A DNA stretch of 64,000 bases from Tsuneonella litorea (GCF_025154015.1 NZ_JAOAMV010000002.1:310001-374000); one strand, 5' to 3'; positions 38,179 through 48,254 are shown, counted from the stretch's first letter. Made by a program: numbers and translations. The notes: generated by a model not told the origin, from the sequence alone.

Positions 38179-38565
38179 GTGAACAAGCTCGCCCTCCTCC
38201 TTCCGCTCCTCGCGCTCGCAGCTTGCGGGCAGGAACAGCCTGCGCCCGAGCCGACCCCGGCCCAGACCGTCACCGCTGCGCCGGTCTCCACGCTGCCCGC
38301 GCCCGATCGCGAACACTTCGCCGAAGCGTTCGCCGCCGGGTGCACGGGCGCCGAGCCGGTCAAGAACGCGACGTGCAAGCGCGCCGGCATGGGCTCTGAC
38401 AACGTCGTCTGCCAGTACGGCCTGGGCGACGACGAATACCTCCGCCACACTGCGACGATGGGCCCCAACGCCGACAAGACCGGCTGGGTGCTGACCGACG
38501 CAGCCACCGTTTGCACCGAACACGGTGCCGAAACCACCGAAACCGCAGCTTCCGAAAGCCAGTAG
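38179..38565 (+). CDS. Lipoprotein encoded inside the ATP synthase operon
   Basis: 128 residues from GTG 38179. Signal peptide with lipobox LAAC (lipid Cys 16), a proline/threonine-rich linker (about 20-45) and a small globular part with cysteines at about 54, 62, 75 and 113, which could form two disulfides. No family recognised. It lies between atpG and atpD with gaps of 14 and 12 bases, so it is in the same transcript. A periplasmic lipoprotein cannot touch cytoplasmic F1; any link would be regulatory or to F0/membrane. Confidence 0.8.
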   Translation: MNKLALLLPLLALAACGQEQPAPEPTPAQTVTAAPVSTLPAPDREHFAEAFAAGCTGAEPVKNATCKRAGMGSDNVVCQYGLGDDEYLRHTATMGPNADKTGWVLTDAATVCTEHGAETTETAASESQ

Positions 38566-40050
<1,485 letters not shown>

Positions 40051-40054
40051 GGCG

Positions 40055-40312
40055 ATGGCCCTGCACTTCGAACTGGTCACGCCGGCCAAGCTGGTCCGGT
40101 CCGAGGAAGTCCACATGGTGGTCGTCCCCGGTACCGAGGGCGACTTCGGCGTGCTCGAGGGCCACGCGCCCGTCATGTCGACCATCCGTGACGGCGCGAT
40201 CCAGGTGTTCCGCACCGAAGGCGCGGCGGCGGAAAACATCGCCGTACGCGGGGGTTTCGCCGAGGTCGGCGAGAACGGCCTGACGGTGCTCGCAGAGCAC
40301 GTCGAGGGCTGA
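40055..40312 (+). CDS. atpC: F1F0 ATP synthase subunit epsilon (short form)
   Basis: 85 residues, containing only the N-terminal beta sandwich ([47 protein letters not shown]). The C-terminal two-helix inhibitory arm seen in E. coli epsilon is missing, as in many alphaproteobacteria, which use the zeta inhibitor instead. Starts four bases after atpD. Confidence 0.95.
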   Translation: MALHFELVTPAKLVRSEEVHMVVVPGTEGDFGVLEGHAPVMSTIRDGAIQVFRTEGAAAENIAVRGGFAEVGENGLTVLAEHVEG

Positions 40313-40683
40313 CTATCCGCAAGCTGCTCGAAGACGCGCGCACGCAGCTATGGCTGCGGCGCGCGTTTCTCGTTGCCGCCGCCTTTGCGCTGGTCATGGC
40401 CGTGCTTCCCGGTGTACCGGACATACCCGGCAAGGACGGCGACAAGGTCCAGCATATGCTGGCCTTCTTCACGCTTGGCGCGCTGGCTGCTGCCGGTTGG
40501 CGCGACAGGCCGGCAGTGCTGATATTTGCGATGCTGGCCGCATTCGGCGGCTTGATCGAGATCGTTCAGGCCATCCCGGCACTTCATGCCGATGCCCAGT
40601 GGGGTGACTGGCTGGCCGACATGGCGGCCGCGATCGTTGCGCTGGCGACGACCCGACTGATCCTGGACCGCCTTCCCTCCTGA
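40309..40683 (+). CDS. VanZ-like membrane protein
   Basis: The reading frame begins immediately after atpC. The first ATG (40396) would drop the likely first membrane helix ([19 protein letters not shown]); no ATG, GTG or TTG lies upstream, but a CTG at 40309 overlaps the atpC stop as CTGA. From there it has 124 residues with four hydrophobic segments, and motifs [29 protein letters not shown] and DWLADMAA that fit the VanZ-like family of small membrane proteins. Function unknown. The start is inference; the coding part after 40396 is firm. Confidence 0.7.
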   Translation: MTIRKLLEDARTQLWLRRAFLVAAAFALVMAVLPGVPDIPGKDGDKVQHMLAFFTLGALAAAGWRDRPAVLIFAMLAAFGGLIEIVQAIPALHADAQWGDWLADMAAAIVALATTRLILDRLPS

Positions 40684-40687
40684 AGGC

Positions 40688-41170
40688 CTAGCGCCGTGAT
40701 CCAGGCCGCCGGAACTCGAACCGGATCGCCCGCGATCCGTCGAGCATCGCGCTCTCCGCCATGAGCAGGTCGCCCGCGCGCCAGTAGCGGATGCGCTGCG
40801 GGAAGCCGCCGGCCGGGTTCTCGAACCCGATGCCATCGCCCTCGCCTACGCCCGGCCGCCAGACGTACATCGTCCTGGCGCCGTCACGAACCGAGGCGAA
40901 GAGCGCGATCGGCGCGTTGGGTCTTGCCCGACGCGGCGCGTCGAGGGCGATCTGCATCGATTTCCACGACAGCAGCGTATCACCCACCCCGCTCCGCCCG
41001 CTGCCGAGCATGATCCCCCCGCGCGGGCCGGTCCAGCATTCCTCGATCCAGGTCTCACCGCGGGTCTCGATCCAGCACCCACCCATCCACGCGGGCAGCC
41101 GGGGTGTCTGCTCCGCCGCTCCGACGAGTGACAACGAAGCCGCCGCAATCGCCAATTGCACCGGTCGCAT
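40688..41170 (-). CDS. DUF6265-like exported protein
   Basis: 160 residues from ATG 41170 (MRPVQLAIAAASLSLVGAA), a signal peptide; a longer start at 41299 has no such signal. The mature part LPAWMGGCWIETRGETWIEECW, MLGSGRSGVGDTLLSWKSMQI and FRRPGSRR fits the DUF6265 beta-barrel family (lipocalin-like fold suspected). Function unknown. Convergent with the VanZ-like gene. Confidence 0.78.
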   Translation of the reverse strand: MRPVQLAIAAASLSLVGAAEQTPRLPAWMGGCWIETRGETWIEECWTGPRGGIMLGSGRSGVGDTLLSWKSMQIALDAPRRARPNAPIALFASVRDGARTMYVWRPGVGEGDGIGFENPAGGFPQRIRYWRAGDLLMAESAMLDGSRAIRFEFRRPGSRR

Positions 41171-41306
41171 GGCTTTCTCCTCCTGCGCGACCCGTGCCGC
41201 CATCCTAACCCATCGCGCGCCGTCGGTGGTGATTTTTTCGGTTCGTCGCGGCTTCGGCACGCCCCGGATGCACAACCGCGCGTAAACCATGGTGCGCAAT
41301 GCGGAA

Positions 41307-41333
41307 TTAACCGTCGCCGCTCACTTTCGATTC
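41307..41333 (+). promoter_or_regulatory. Possible CtrA half-site and GANTC methylation site
   Basis: ttaacc at 41307-41312 and a gattc (GANTC) at 41329-41333 lie 32-57 bases before the DUF1153 gene. In alphaproteobacteria TTAA(CC) is the CtrA half-site and GANTC the CcrM methylation/GcrA site, both cell-cycle signals; the full CtrA site (TTAA-N7-TTAA) is absent here. Confidence 0.3.
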
Positions 41334-41363
41334 AGACGGGGGGCGCGTCGAGGAGTGAAACGC

Positions 41364-41591
41364 ATGGCGTACCCATATGACAGCACGGTTTCCGCAGCGA
41401 TCAAGGCTGCGGGCCTTCCAAAGTCGCACAAGGTCCACTGGTCGGAACAGCGCAAGGCAGACGTTGTCCGCGCGGTTCGCGACAAGCTGATCACGTTCGA
41501 CGAGGCGCGCTGGCGCTACCTGCTGAGCCGGAGCGAGTTCCGCCAGTGGGAAGAGAAGGTCAGGGAACAGGAAGCGAAAGAACTCGCCTGA
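41364..41591 (+). CDS. DUF1153 protein, SciP-like
   Basis: 75 residues from ATG 41364, preceded by aggag. The core HWSEQRKADVVRAVRDKLITFDEARWRYLLSRSEFRQW is the DUF1153 helix-turn-helix, the family of SciP, which binds and inhibits CtrA in Caulobacter. This copy is shorter than Caulobacter SciP and lacks its N-terminal RYVIGPDG segment, so it may be a paralogue. Candidate cell-cycle sites lie in its promoter region. Regulatory role is inference. Confidence 0.8.
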   Translation: MAYPYDSTVSAAIKAAGLPKSHKVHWSEQRKADVVRAVRDKLITFDEARWRYLLSRSEFRQWEEKVREQEAKELA

Positions 41592-41598
41592 CGCGCCG

Positions 41599-41880
41599 TC
41601 AGCTGCGCGCCGTTCGGGTCGGCGCATGGAAGTCGGGCGGCTTGTCCGCCACCCACGCGAGGAATTTTGCCAGCGCCGCGCTTTCCAGCAATGCGGCACG
41701 GTCCCCGCCGATGCGGGCGAGCGCGGCGTTGGTGAAATTCGCATGGATCGCCCGATGGCAGATCGGGTGGACGGGGACGGTCTGGCGCCCTTTCTTGGCC
41801 TTGGGCACGACATGATGCTGCTGGACCTTGCGACCCAGCGGCCGCCGGCAGAGCCAGCAGGTCGGGGGAGCCTCGATCAG
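41599..41880 (-). CDS. HNH endonuclease-like zinc protein
   Basis: About 93 residues beginning at CTG 41880, overlapping the glmU stop as CTGA. No ATG, GTG or TTG lies between there and the first zinc cysteine pair, so a non-standard start is needed. Motifs: C8-X2-C11 in CWLC, HH (22-23) in QQHHVVP, C41-H42 and H46 in HPICHRAIH, the H-N-H metal and catalytic pattern. Probably a DNA nuclease, or a non-catalytic relative; it is translationally coupled to glmU, which is odd for a nuclease. Confidence 0.75.
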   Translation of the reverse strand: MIEAPPTCWLCRRPLGRKVQQHHVVPKAKKGRQTVPVHPICHRAIHANFTNAALARIGGDRAALLESAALAKFLAWVADKPPDFHAPTRTARS

Positions 41881-43244
41881 CCCTTCTTCTCCGCCGCTTT
41901 CTTCTTCTTCATCGCATCGTGGAAACGGTCGGCCCAGCCCGGCTTCACCATCTGCTCGGCACGGACCATGCGCAGTTCGCCCGCATCGACGTCGCGGCTG
42001 ACCGCGCTGCCGGCAGCGACGATCGCGTCGGCGCCGATCCGCACCGGCGCGATCAGCGCGCTGTTCGAACCGATGAACGCACGCTCCCCGATGACTGTCT
42101 TGTGCTTGAAGTAACCGTCGTAGTTGCAGGTGATGGTCCCCGCCCCGATGTTCGCTCCCGCGCCCACTTCCGCATCGCCGAGGTAGGTCAGGTGGCTCGC
42201 CTTGGCGCCCTCGCCGAGGACGGCCTTCTTCATCTCGACGAAATTGCCGACCTTGGCGCCTCGTTCCATGACCGCGCCGGGGCGAAGCCGCGCGAACGGC
42301 CCGACCTCGCAGCCCTCGCCGATCGTCGCCCCCTCGATGTGGCAGAACGCCTTGATGTGCGCGCCGTCGGCGACGGTCACCCCCGGGCCGAACACCACGT
42401 TGGGCTCGATCGTCACGTCCCGGCCGACCTGGGTGTCGTAGCTGAAGAACACGGTATCCGGGGCGCGGAGCGAGGCGCCGTTCGCCATCGCCTCTTCCCG
42501 CCTGAACGCCTGCCATTGCGCTTCCGCCCCCGCGAGTTCCGCACGTGAGTTGATCCCGGCGACTTCCGCCGGATCGTCGGTGACGACGACCGCGCTCTTG
42601 CGCCCGTCGTCGCGCGCGACGTTGACCACGTCGACGAGGTAGTATTCGCCCGCCGCGTTGTCGTTGCCGACACGGCCGAGCAGGTCGAACAGGTCGGCGG
42701 CGCGCATGGCCATCAGACCCGAATTGCACAGGCGGCAGGCGCGTTCGTCCTCGGTCGCGTCCTTGTGTTCGACCATCTTCTCGATCGTCCCGTCAGCCGC
42801 GGCGATCACGCGGCCGTAGCGTAGCGTGTCCTCCGGCTCGAAGCCGAGCACCACGGACGCGGGCGCATCGGCTTCGTGGAGCCGATCGAGCATCCGACGC
42901 ATCGTCTCCGCCCGCACGAACGGCACGTCGCCGTAAAGCACGAGGACATCGCCGTCGAATCCGGCCAGCGACCCTTGCGCCTGCTGTACGGCGTGGCCCG
43001 TGCCCAGCTGCGGCTCCTGCAGCGCGGTCGCCGCGCGGCCCGCGACCGCCGCCTCGATCTGTTCGCGCCCGCTGCCGACGACGACGACGGTATGGCGGGG
43101 GCCGAGCTCGTCGACGCTCGCCATCAGGTGGTGCAGCATCGCCCGCCCGGCGATCGGGTGCAGGACCTTGTGCAGATCGCTCTTCATCCGGGTGCCCTTG
43201 CCCGCGGCGAGGATGATGGCGGCAAATTCGCGTGTCGTGCTCAT
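41877..43244 (-). CDS. glmU: Bifunctional UDP-GlcNAc pyrophosphorylase / GlcN-1-P acetyltransferase
   Basis: 455 residues from ATG 43244 (MSTTREFAAIILAAGKGTRM); the frame continues upstream without support. The N-terminal half is the uridyltransferase (LAAGKGTRM, VLYGDVPFV); the C-terminal half is a left-handed beta helix of hexapeptide repeats with acetyl-CoA motifs (GAGANIGAGTITCNYDG). Makes UDP-GlcNAc for peptidoglycan and LPS. Divergent from gph, 61 bases apart. Confidence 0.97.
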   Translation of the reverse strand: MSTTREFAAIILAAGKGTRMKSDLHKVLHPIAGRAMLHHLMASVDELGPRHTVVVVGSGREQIEAAVAGRAATALQEPQLGTGHAVQQAQGSLAGFDGDVLVLYGDVPFVRAETMRRMLDRLHEADAPASVVLGFEPEDTLRYGRVIAAADGTIEKMVEHKDATEDERACRLCNSGLMAMRAADLFDLLGRVGNDNAAGEYYLVDVVNVARDDGRKSAVVVTDDPAEVAGINSRAELAGAEAQWQAFRREEAMANGASLRAPDTVFFSYDTQVGRDVTIEPNVVFGPGVTVADGAHIKAFCHIEGATIGEGCEVGPFARLRPGAVMERGAKVGNFVEMKKAVLGEGAKASHLTYLGDAEVGAGANIGAGTITCNYDGYFKHKTVIGERAFIGSNSALIAPVRIGADAIVAAGSAVSRDVDAGELRMVRAEQMVKPGWADRFHDAMKKKKAAEKKG

Positions 43245-43305
43245 GGCGCCAGCCCATGCCACCGATTGCTTGCGGTTGGAAGAATCCCCGCTACCGATGC
43301 GGCCG

Positions 43306-43986
43306 ATGACAGGATTTCCATTCCAGATCGTCGGCTTCGACCTCGACGGCACGCTGCTCGACACCCATCGCGACCTCGGCGCGGCGGTCAACCATGCGCT
43401 GCGAACCGGGGGCTTCGATCCGGTTCCGGTCGCGGAGATCGAAGATGCCATCGGCGGCGGCGCGAAGCTGATGCTGAAGCGCGTGATCGATGCCCGCGGC
43501 GGACTGCCCGATGACGAGTTCCAGGTACTCTACAAGGCGTTGCTCGCCTTTTACGCCGAAAACAATTGCGTCCACACCCGCCCCTACCCCGGCGCGATCG
43601 AGGTGCTCGACGAACTCGCTGCCCGCGGGGTGCGCCTGGCGCTGCTGACCAACAAGTTCGAAAGCTTTGCCCGCCAGATCCTCGATACGCTCGACCTTAC
43701 GCGCCGCTTCGAGCTGATCCTGGGCGGCGACAGCTTGGGCAAGGGGCGCTCGAAGCCCGCGCCCGATCCGATCCTCGAGGCGCGCGAACGGCTCGGCGGC
43801 GGCAGCTTCGCGTACATCGGCGATAGCAGCTACGACGTCATGTCGGCCAGGGCCGCCGGCGTTCCGGTCGTGGTCGCCGGGTACGGCTACTGCGACAAGC
43901 CCCCGGCCGAACTGGGCGGAGACGCGGTGATCGAGCGTATCGGCGATTTTGTTCGCGCGCTCGAGAGCATCGATCCGCCGCGCTGA
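43306..43986 (+). CDS. gph: Phosphoglycolate phosphatase (HAD)
   Basis: 226 residues from ATG 43306 (ATG 43297 is equally placed). HAD motifs: FDLDGTLLDT with nucleophile D and acid D, LLTNKF (motif II), KPAPDP (motif III) and YIGDSSYDV (motif IV). Removes 2-phosphoglycolate; related HADs hydrolyse other sugar phosphates, so the assignment is by family. Divergent from glmU. Confidence 0.88.
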   Translation: MTGFPFQIVGFDLDGTLLDTHRDLGAAVNHALRTGGFDPVPVAEIEDAIGGGAKLMLKRVIDARGGLPDDEFQVLYKALLAFYAENNCVHTRPYPGAIEVLDELAARGVRLALLTNKFESFARQILDTLDLTRRFELILGGDSLGKGRSKPAPDPILEARERLGGGSFAYIGDSSYDVMSARAAGVPVVVAGYGYCDKPPAELGGDAVIERIGDFVRALESIDPPR

Positions 43987-44038
43987 GCCGCGCGCGCGGT
44001 TGCATCGCGGCGCGATTGGTGCCAACCGCATTGCCTAC

Positions 44039-44054
44039 TTTACGGGCGCGTAAA
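44039..44054. promoter_or_regulatory. Palindrome TTTACG-N4-CGTAAA before the SDR gene
   Basis: A perfect 6+6 inverted repeat with a GGCG centre, 32 bases before the SDR start and 52 after gph. The size and shape fit TetR-type operators, which often control beta-oxidation genes; no regulator gene is adjacent. Confidence 0.45.
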
Positions 44055-44086
44055 CCTGCGCGCTGCACAGACTGGAGAGCATAGCC

Positions 44087-45019
44087 ATGACCATCTCGTT
44101 CAAAGACAAGGTCGCCATCGTCACCGGCGCCGGCGGGGGCCTGGGCCGCGAATACGCGCTCGAACTGGCGCGGCGCGGCGCGAAGGTCGTGGTCAACGAC
44201 CTCGGCGGCGCGCGCGACGGTACCGGCCATTCCGACATGGCGCTGCAGGTCGTCGAGGAAATCGAGAAGATGGGCGGCGAGGCGATGTCGAACGGCGGTT
44301 CGGTCACCGAGTTCGAGCAGATGGAAAAGATGGTTGCCGACGCGAAGCAGAAGTGGGGCGGCGTCCACATCCTGATCAACAACGCGGGCGTCCTGCGCGA
44401 CAAGACTTTCGCCAAGATGAGCCCCGAGGACTTCGAGTTCGTGCTCAAGGTCCACCTCACGGGATCGGCCTTCGTCACCAAGGCGTGCTGGGAACTGATG
44501 CGCGAGCAGGCCTACGGCCGCATCCTGATGACCGCTTCCTCGACCGGCCTGTTCGGCAACTTCGGCCAGGCGAACTACGGTGCCGCCAAGCTGGGCCTCG
44601 CGGGCCTGACAAAGACCCTCCAGCTCGAAGGCGCGAAGTACAACATCAAGGTCAACACCCTCAGCCCGGTTGCCGGCACGCGCATGACCGAGGACCTGTT
44701 CCCCGAGCAGGCGTTCAAGCTGTTCGCGCCTGAAAACGTGGTCCCGGCCGCGCTCTATCTCGTGAGCGAGGACGCGCCGACCAACGCCATCGTCGGCGCG
44801 GGCGGCGGCGGCTACCACTCGGCGTGGGTGATGATGAACGACGCCGTGTGGCTGCCCGAGGAAGAGCGTACCGTCGAAGGTTTCGCCGCGCACTGGGAGC
44901 AGATCTCGGCCCAGAACAACCTCCACGCACCCAACTCGGGCGCCGAGCAGTCGGGCGCGATCCTCAAGGCGATGCAAAAGGTCATGGGCGACGCCGCGCC
45001 AAGCTCGACGCGGGGCTGA
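44087..45019 (+). CDS. SDR oxidoreductase, beta-oxidation MFE-2-like
   Basis: 310 residues. Rossmann motif TGAGGGLG (14-20), NNAG (98-101), catalytic S152, Y164 and K168 (YGAAK). The N-terminus MTISFKDKVAIVTGAGGGLGREYALELARRGA is very like the (3R)-hydroxyacyl-CoA dehydrogenase domain of peroxisomal multifunctional enzyme type 2, and the extra C-terminus (about 250-310) goes beyond a plain SDR. Probably oxidises 3-hydroxyacyl-CoA in an acyl-CoA catabolic pathway. Confidence 0.88.
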   Translation: MTISFKDKVAIVTGAGGGLGREYALELARRGAKVVVNDLGGARDGTGHSDMALQVVEEIEKMGGEAMSNGGSVTEFEQMEKMVADAKQKWGGVHILINNAGVLRDKTFAKMSPEDFEFVLKVHLTGSAFVTKACWELMREQAYGRILMTASSTGLFGNFGQANYGAAKLGLAGLTKTLQLEGAKYNIKVNTLSPVAGTRMTEDLFPEQAFKLFAPENVVPAALYLVSEDAPTNAIVGAGGGGYHSAWVMMNDAVWLPEEERTVEGFAAHWEQISAQNNLHAPNSGAEQSGAILKAMQKVMGDAAPSSTRG

Positions 45020-45035
45020 CCGAAAAGCCTTTAAA

Positions 45036-45179
45036 TCAGAGACCGCCCATCAGGGCGACCGTGGCGCCAGCCACCGCCAACGCGGTGGCTGGCAGCCCGA
45101 AGGCGACCAGCGCTAGAATCTTCTTGCGATTAAGGCGTAACTGCCGCCGCGCGAAAAGGGTGTCCAGTTCGGTAGTCAT
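45036..45179 (-). CDS. Small single-pass membrane protein (47 residues)
   Basis: A 47-residue reading frame from ATG 45179 to TGA 45036. A polar N-terminus with LFARRQLRLNRKK is followed by one membrane helix (ILALVAFGLPATALAVAGATVALMGGL). The basic face on one side predicts N-in topology. It lies 39 bases after the DUF2794 gene, in line with cysE and hdaA. Family unknown; the sharp charge/hydrophobic division and the operon position support coding. Confidence 0.6.
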   Translation of the reverse strand: MTTELDTLFARRQLRLNRKKILALVAFGLPATALAVAGATVALMGGL

Positions 45180-45218
45180 TTGAAGAGTTTAGATCTCTTC
45201 AGGAGTGCTGTCCATCCA

Positions 45219-45572
45219 CTAGCCTTCGACCGCCTTAACCAGACGCCGTTCCATCGGCGCAAGCACGCCCGCGAGTTCGTGCCCGCGCTTCAGGATCTGG
45301 CCGTGTTCTCCGAACAGAGTCCACATGCCCTGACGATTGCGTAGCGCGGGACGCTTTTCGATCCGTGCCTGGGGCCGCTCGGTGGTCCGCCGAAATGCGG
45401 CGAAAGCGGCATAATCCTTGGTGAAGTCCATTGCGTAATCGCGCCATTCGCCGGCTGCGACCATTCGGCCATAAAGATCGAGGATGCGCATCAATTCCTC
45501 GCGCTCGAAACCGACCTGATTGGGAACACGGCCGGGAAAGGGAACGACGGAACCGCCAACACCGAGGCTCAT
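45219..45572 (-). CDS. DUF2794 protein
   Basis: 117 residues from ATG 45572, overlapping the cysE stop as ATGA. VGFEREELMRILDLYGRMVAAGEWRDYAMDF and RIEKRPALRNRQGMWTLFG, KRGHELAGVL are the DUF2794 pattern, an alphaproteobacterial family often next to serine acetyltransferase. Function unknown. Coupled to cysE. Confidence 0.88.
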   Translation of the reverse strand: MSLGVGGSVVPFPGRVPNQVGFEREELMRILDLYGRMVAAGEWRDYAMDFTKDYAAFAAFRRTTERPQARIEKRPALRNRQGMWTLFGEHGQILKRGHELAGVLAPMERRLVKAVEG

Positions 45573-46273
45573 CCGCGCTTGGCCCCGCCGCGGCGGCTCA
45601 CCTGCACGCCCTCGCCTACCGACGCCTTGAGCTCGGCGATCTCGGCGCGGAGGCTGGCGAGTTCGCTTTCCAGCTTCTCCACGCAGTCGCGGCTCGGAGC
45701 GCACGGATCGTCGCATGGCGTGCCATAAGGGAGGAATTCCTTCATCCATTCCTCGGCCGGGACGAGCGTGCTCCGCGCCTTGAGCCCGATCATGGTGGCG
45801 CCTTCGGGGACGTCGTCGGTGACGACCGCGTTGGCGCCGATTCGCGCGCGCGCGCCAACGGTGATCGGCCCGATCACCTGTGCGCCCGAACCGATGATGA
45901 CGTTATCGGCGATCGTCGGATGCCGCTTGCCCTTGACGCCGTTGGTCGGGTTGGTTCCGCCTAGCGTGACACACTGGTAGATCGTGACGTTGTCACCGAT
46001 CTCGGCCGTCTCGCCGATCACCGTGAAGCCGTGGTCGATGAACAGGTTCCTGCCGATCTCGGCCCCGGGATGGATGTCGATCGCAGTCAGGAAGCGGCTG
46101 AAATGGTTGACGAAACGGGCGAGAAAATAAAGCTTCGCCTCGTACAGCCAATGGGCCACGCGGTGCAGCCCCAGGGCGAGCACGCCTGGGTACAGCAGGA
46201 TCTCCCACCGCGAATGCGGCGCCGGATCGCGCGCGCGCACCGAGTCGAGATAGGCTGTCAGTTTCTCGAACAT
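45569..46273 (-). CDS. cysE: Serine O-acetyltransferase (EpsC/CysE type)
   Basis: 234 residues from ATG 46273; the upstream frame is not conserved. Left-handed beta-helix acetyltransferase with HHGF-type FIDHGFTVIGETAEIGDNVTIYQ and PTNGVKGKRHPTIADNVIIGSG. Makes O-acetylserine, the acceptor for cysteine synthesis. The C-terminal part (about 185-234) is a short helical extension with a coiled segment. Lies between hdaA and DUF2794. Confidence 0.93.
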   Translation of the reverse strand: MFEKLTAYLDSVRARDPAPHSRWEILLYPGVLALGLHRVAHWLYEAKLYFLARFVNHFSRFLTAIDIHPGAEIGRNLFIDHGFTVIGETAEIGDNVTIYQCVTLGGTNPTNGVKGKRHPTIADNVIIGSGAQVIGPITVGARARIGANAVVTDDVPEGATMIGLKARSTLVPAEEWMKEFLPYGTPCDDPCAPSRDCVEKLESELASLRAEIAELKASVGEGVQVSRRGGAKRG

Positions 46274-46301
46274 TCTTCGCGAATCTCCCACCGATCGCGC
46301 G

Positions 46302-46913
46302 TCAAAGCAAGCGGGGCTGCTCTGCCCCCTGCACAGCTTCGAGCGCATCGCGCCAGACCGACAGCGTCGGCGGGACCTTGCGCTCGAGGCTGAGCCGGTC
46401 GATCGCTGCCACGACGTTCTCGATCCCGGCGAAGCTGCGCTCGAGCCGCGGAAGCAGGTAGGTAAGCGCGCCGTCGCCAAGCGCAAGACCGCGCGCTTCG
46501 GCATGGGCTTCGATCAGAGCGCCGACCATTTCATCGTCGGGAACCCCGATCTCGAGGTGCCATGCCGCTCCGAGGCGGCTGCGCAGATCGGGCAGCGCGA
46601 TCTCCCACGGGTCGCGATCGGTCACGATCAGCAGCGGACGGCCACTTTCCTGCGCGCGATTCCACCGGTGGAACAGGTCGGTTTCATCGACCGCGTCGGC
46701 GCCGTCGATCGCCGCGAGGTCGCCCTGTACGGCGGCCCATCGCGCGAGGAGCGACTTTCCGCTGCGCGGCGGTCCCGCAAGGATCGCCGTGCCGAAGGGC
46801 CAGGCCGAAGGATCCGACAGGGCATCGATCGCCGCGCGGTTGGCGTTGCCGACGACGATCCGTCCGGGGTCGTCTGCCCGCCGCACCGTCAGCGGCAGCG
46901 CGATCTGGCCCAT
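46302..46913 (-). CDS. hdaA: DnaA-related regulator HdaA
   Basis: 203 residues. N-terminal QIALPL fits the sliding-clamp-binding motif of Hda; AAA+ Walker A GPPRSGKS (47-54), IDGADAVDETDLFH as Walker B region, and sensor/lid helices at the end (AGIENVVAAIDRL). It has no DNA-binding domain IV. HdaA with the clamp hydrolyses ATP on DnaA to prevent over-initiation. The start overlaps the upstream DUF2066-like gene by one base. Confidence 0.9.
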   Translation of the reverse strand: MGQIALPLTVRRADDPGRIVVGNANRAAIDALSDPSAWPFGTAILAGPPRSGKSLLARWAAVQGDLAAIDGADAVDETDLFHRWNRAQESGRPLLIVTDRDPWEIALPDLRSRLGAAWHLEIGVPDDEMVGALIEAHAEARGLALGDGALTYLLPRLERSFAGIENVVAAIDRLSLERKVPPTLSVWRDALEAVQGAEQPRLL

Positions 46914-48184
46914 CAGCGGCTGATCGCCAGTCCGGCTCCCGCCTGCCGGACGGTAAACCCGCGAGCCCGCAGCGCGGCGGCAAGCGCGTTGATGTCGCCG
47001 GCGAAGCTGACGGTCATCACCGACGTGCCGCCGATCGCGGTGCTCGTCGCCGCCGCCCCGCGCACGCCGGGCGTGGCGCGGACCGCCGAGAGCGACGCGT
47101 CGAAGGCGCCGGCATTGGGCGTCGCGAACTGGACCGAGAAGCTCGACACCACCGCGGGAGCCGGCGCGGCCGGCGCAGGCGTTTCGCCCGGCACCGGACC
47201 CGCGGTCGCCTGCGCCTGGCGCGCGCGCTCCTGCGCCTCGGCAGCGCGTCCGTACTCAATCAGTCGCTGGAGCGCGGGATCGACCTGGGGCGCGCCGAGG
47301 TTGAGGGTGGAATCCGGCTTCAGCTTGCCAGCATCGAGGGCGCTTTCGAAGATCGCGTTGAACCGCAGGACCGCCTTGTCGAGCATCGCGGGCAGCGCGT
47401 CCTGGTTCGGCGCGGAGAGCGTGAAGCTCTCGAGGAACTCGCTGTCCGGGCCGTGACGGGCGGTGAAGGTGCCCTTCACCGGGCCGCCCGGATACGCATA
47501 ATCGAGGTCGGCGATCGCGATGAGCACATCGGAGGCGCCGAACTGGTCGAGCACGTTCCGCCACCACGTCCGGCTGCGGCGTCCCACCTGGCCATAAGTC
47601 AGCAGAAGCGAATCGCCCCCCGCACCCGATGGGCGAACGTAATCGATCTTGCTGGCGCCCGGCTGGTATTCGGCCCACGCACGCTGCCAGGGATTGCGAA
47701 TTTCGTAGACCGTCTGGGTGCCGGCGCTGAAAGTCACCGGAACCAGCAGCAGCGGTGCCGAGTGCTGGACGTTCTCTCCGCGGCCGAGAAGCCCGCCGGC
47801 CCGCGCGCGATCGAACACCACCCCGAGCCGGGCGATGTATCGGCCGGGTCCAAGTTCCTCGTGCTCGATGACGACCGAGGAAACCAGCGAATAGAGCTGG
47901 CCGTCCGGAATGGCCGGACCATCGATCTTCTTCCAGGCGAGCTTCATCGCCTGCTTCCACCCCTGCTCGCGCGCTTCCTCGGCGGTCTTGGCGGTCACGT
48001 CGACGTCGATGCCACCGACCTGGATGTCGCCCGACGCGGCGACCGCAGCGATCCCGCGATCGCCGGCGATCTGCGCGTAGAGCGCCCGCCCGCCGAGCGC
48101 GAGGATGATGGCCGCGATCAGTCCCGCTGCGACGATGATCGTGGCGCGGCGCGGGTCGCGCAGAAGGGTTTGCATGGGTGCCAT
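46913..48184 (-). CDS. DUF2066-like membrane-anchored protein
   Basis: About 423 residues from ATG 48184 (ATG 48175 is an alternative). One membrane helix at about 16-38, then [31 protein letters not shown], characteristic of DUF2066. The C-terminal half has a proline/alanine-rich linker (about 320-350) and a final beta-rich part. Function unknown. Divergent from purM and coupled to hdaA. Confidence 0.78.
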   Translation of the reverse strand: MAPMQTLLRDPRRATIIVAAGLIAAIILALGGRALYAQIAGDRGIAAVAASGDIQVGGIDVDVTAKTAEEAREQGWKQAMKLAWKKIDGPAIPDGQLYSLVSSVVIEHEELGPGRYIARLGVVFDRARAGGLLGRGENVQHSAPLLLVPVTFSAGTQTVYEIRNPWQRAWAEYQPGASKIDYVRPSGAGGDSLLLTYGQVGRRSRTWWRNVLDQFGASDVLIAIADLDYAYPGGPVKGTFTARHGPDSEFLESFTLSAPNQDALPAMLDKAVLRFNAIFESALDAGKLKPDSTLNLGAPQVDPALQRLIEYGRAAEAQERARQAQATAGPVPGETPAPAAPAPAVVSSFSVQFATPNAGAFDASLSAVRATPGVRGAAATSTAIGGTSVMTVSFAGDINALAAALRARGFTVRQAGAGLAISR

Positions 48185-48254
48185 AGGGGAAAACTGGCGG
48201 CCTTTTGCCCAAACGGGCATGGAAATCCAAGCGGGAATGCGTCAGGGCGATCGC

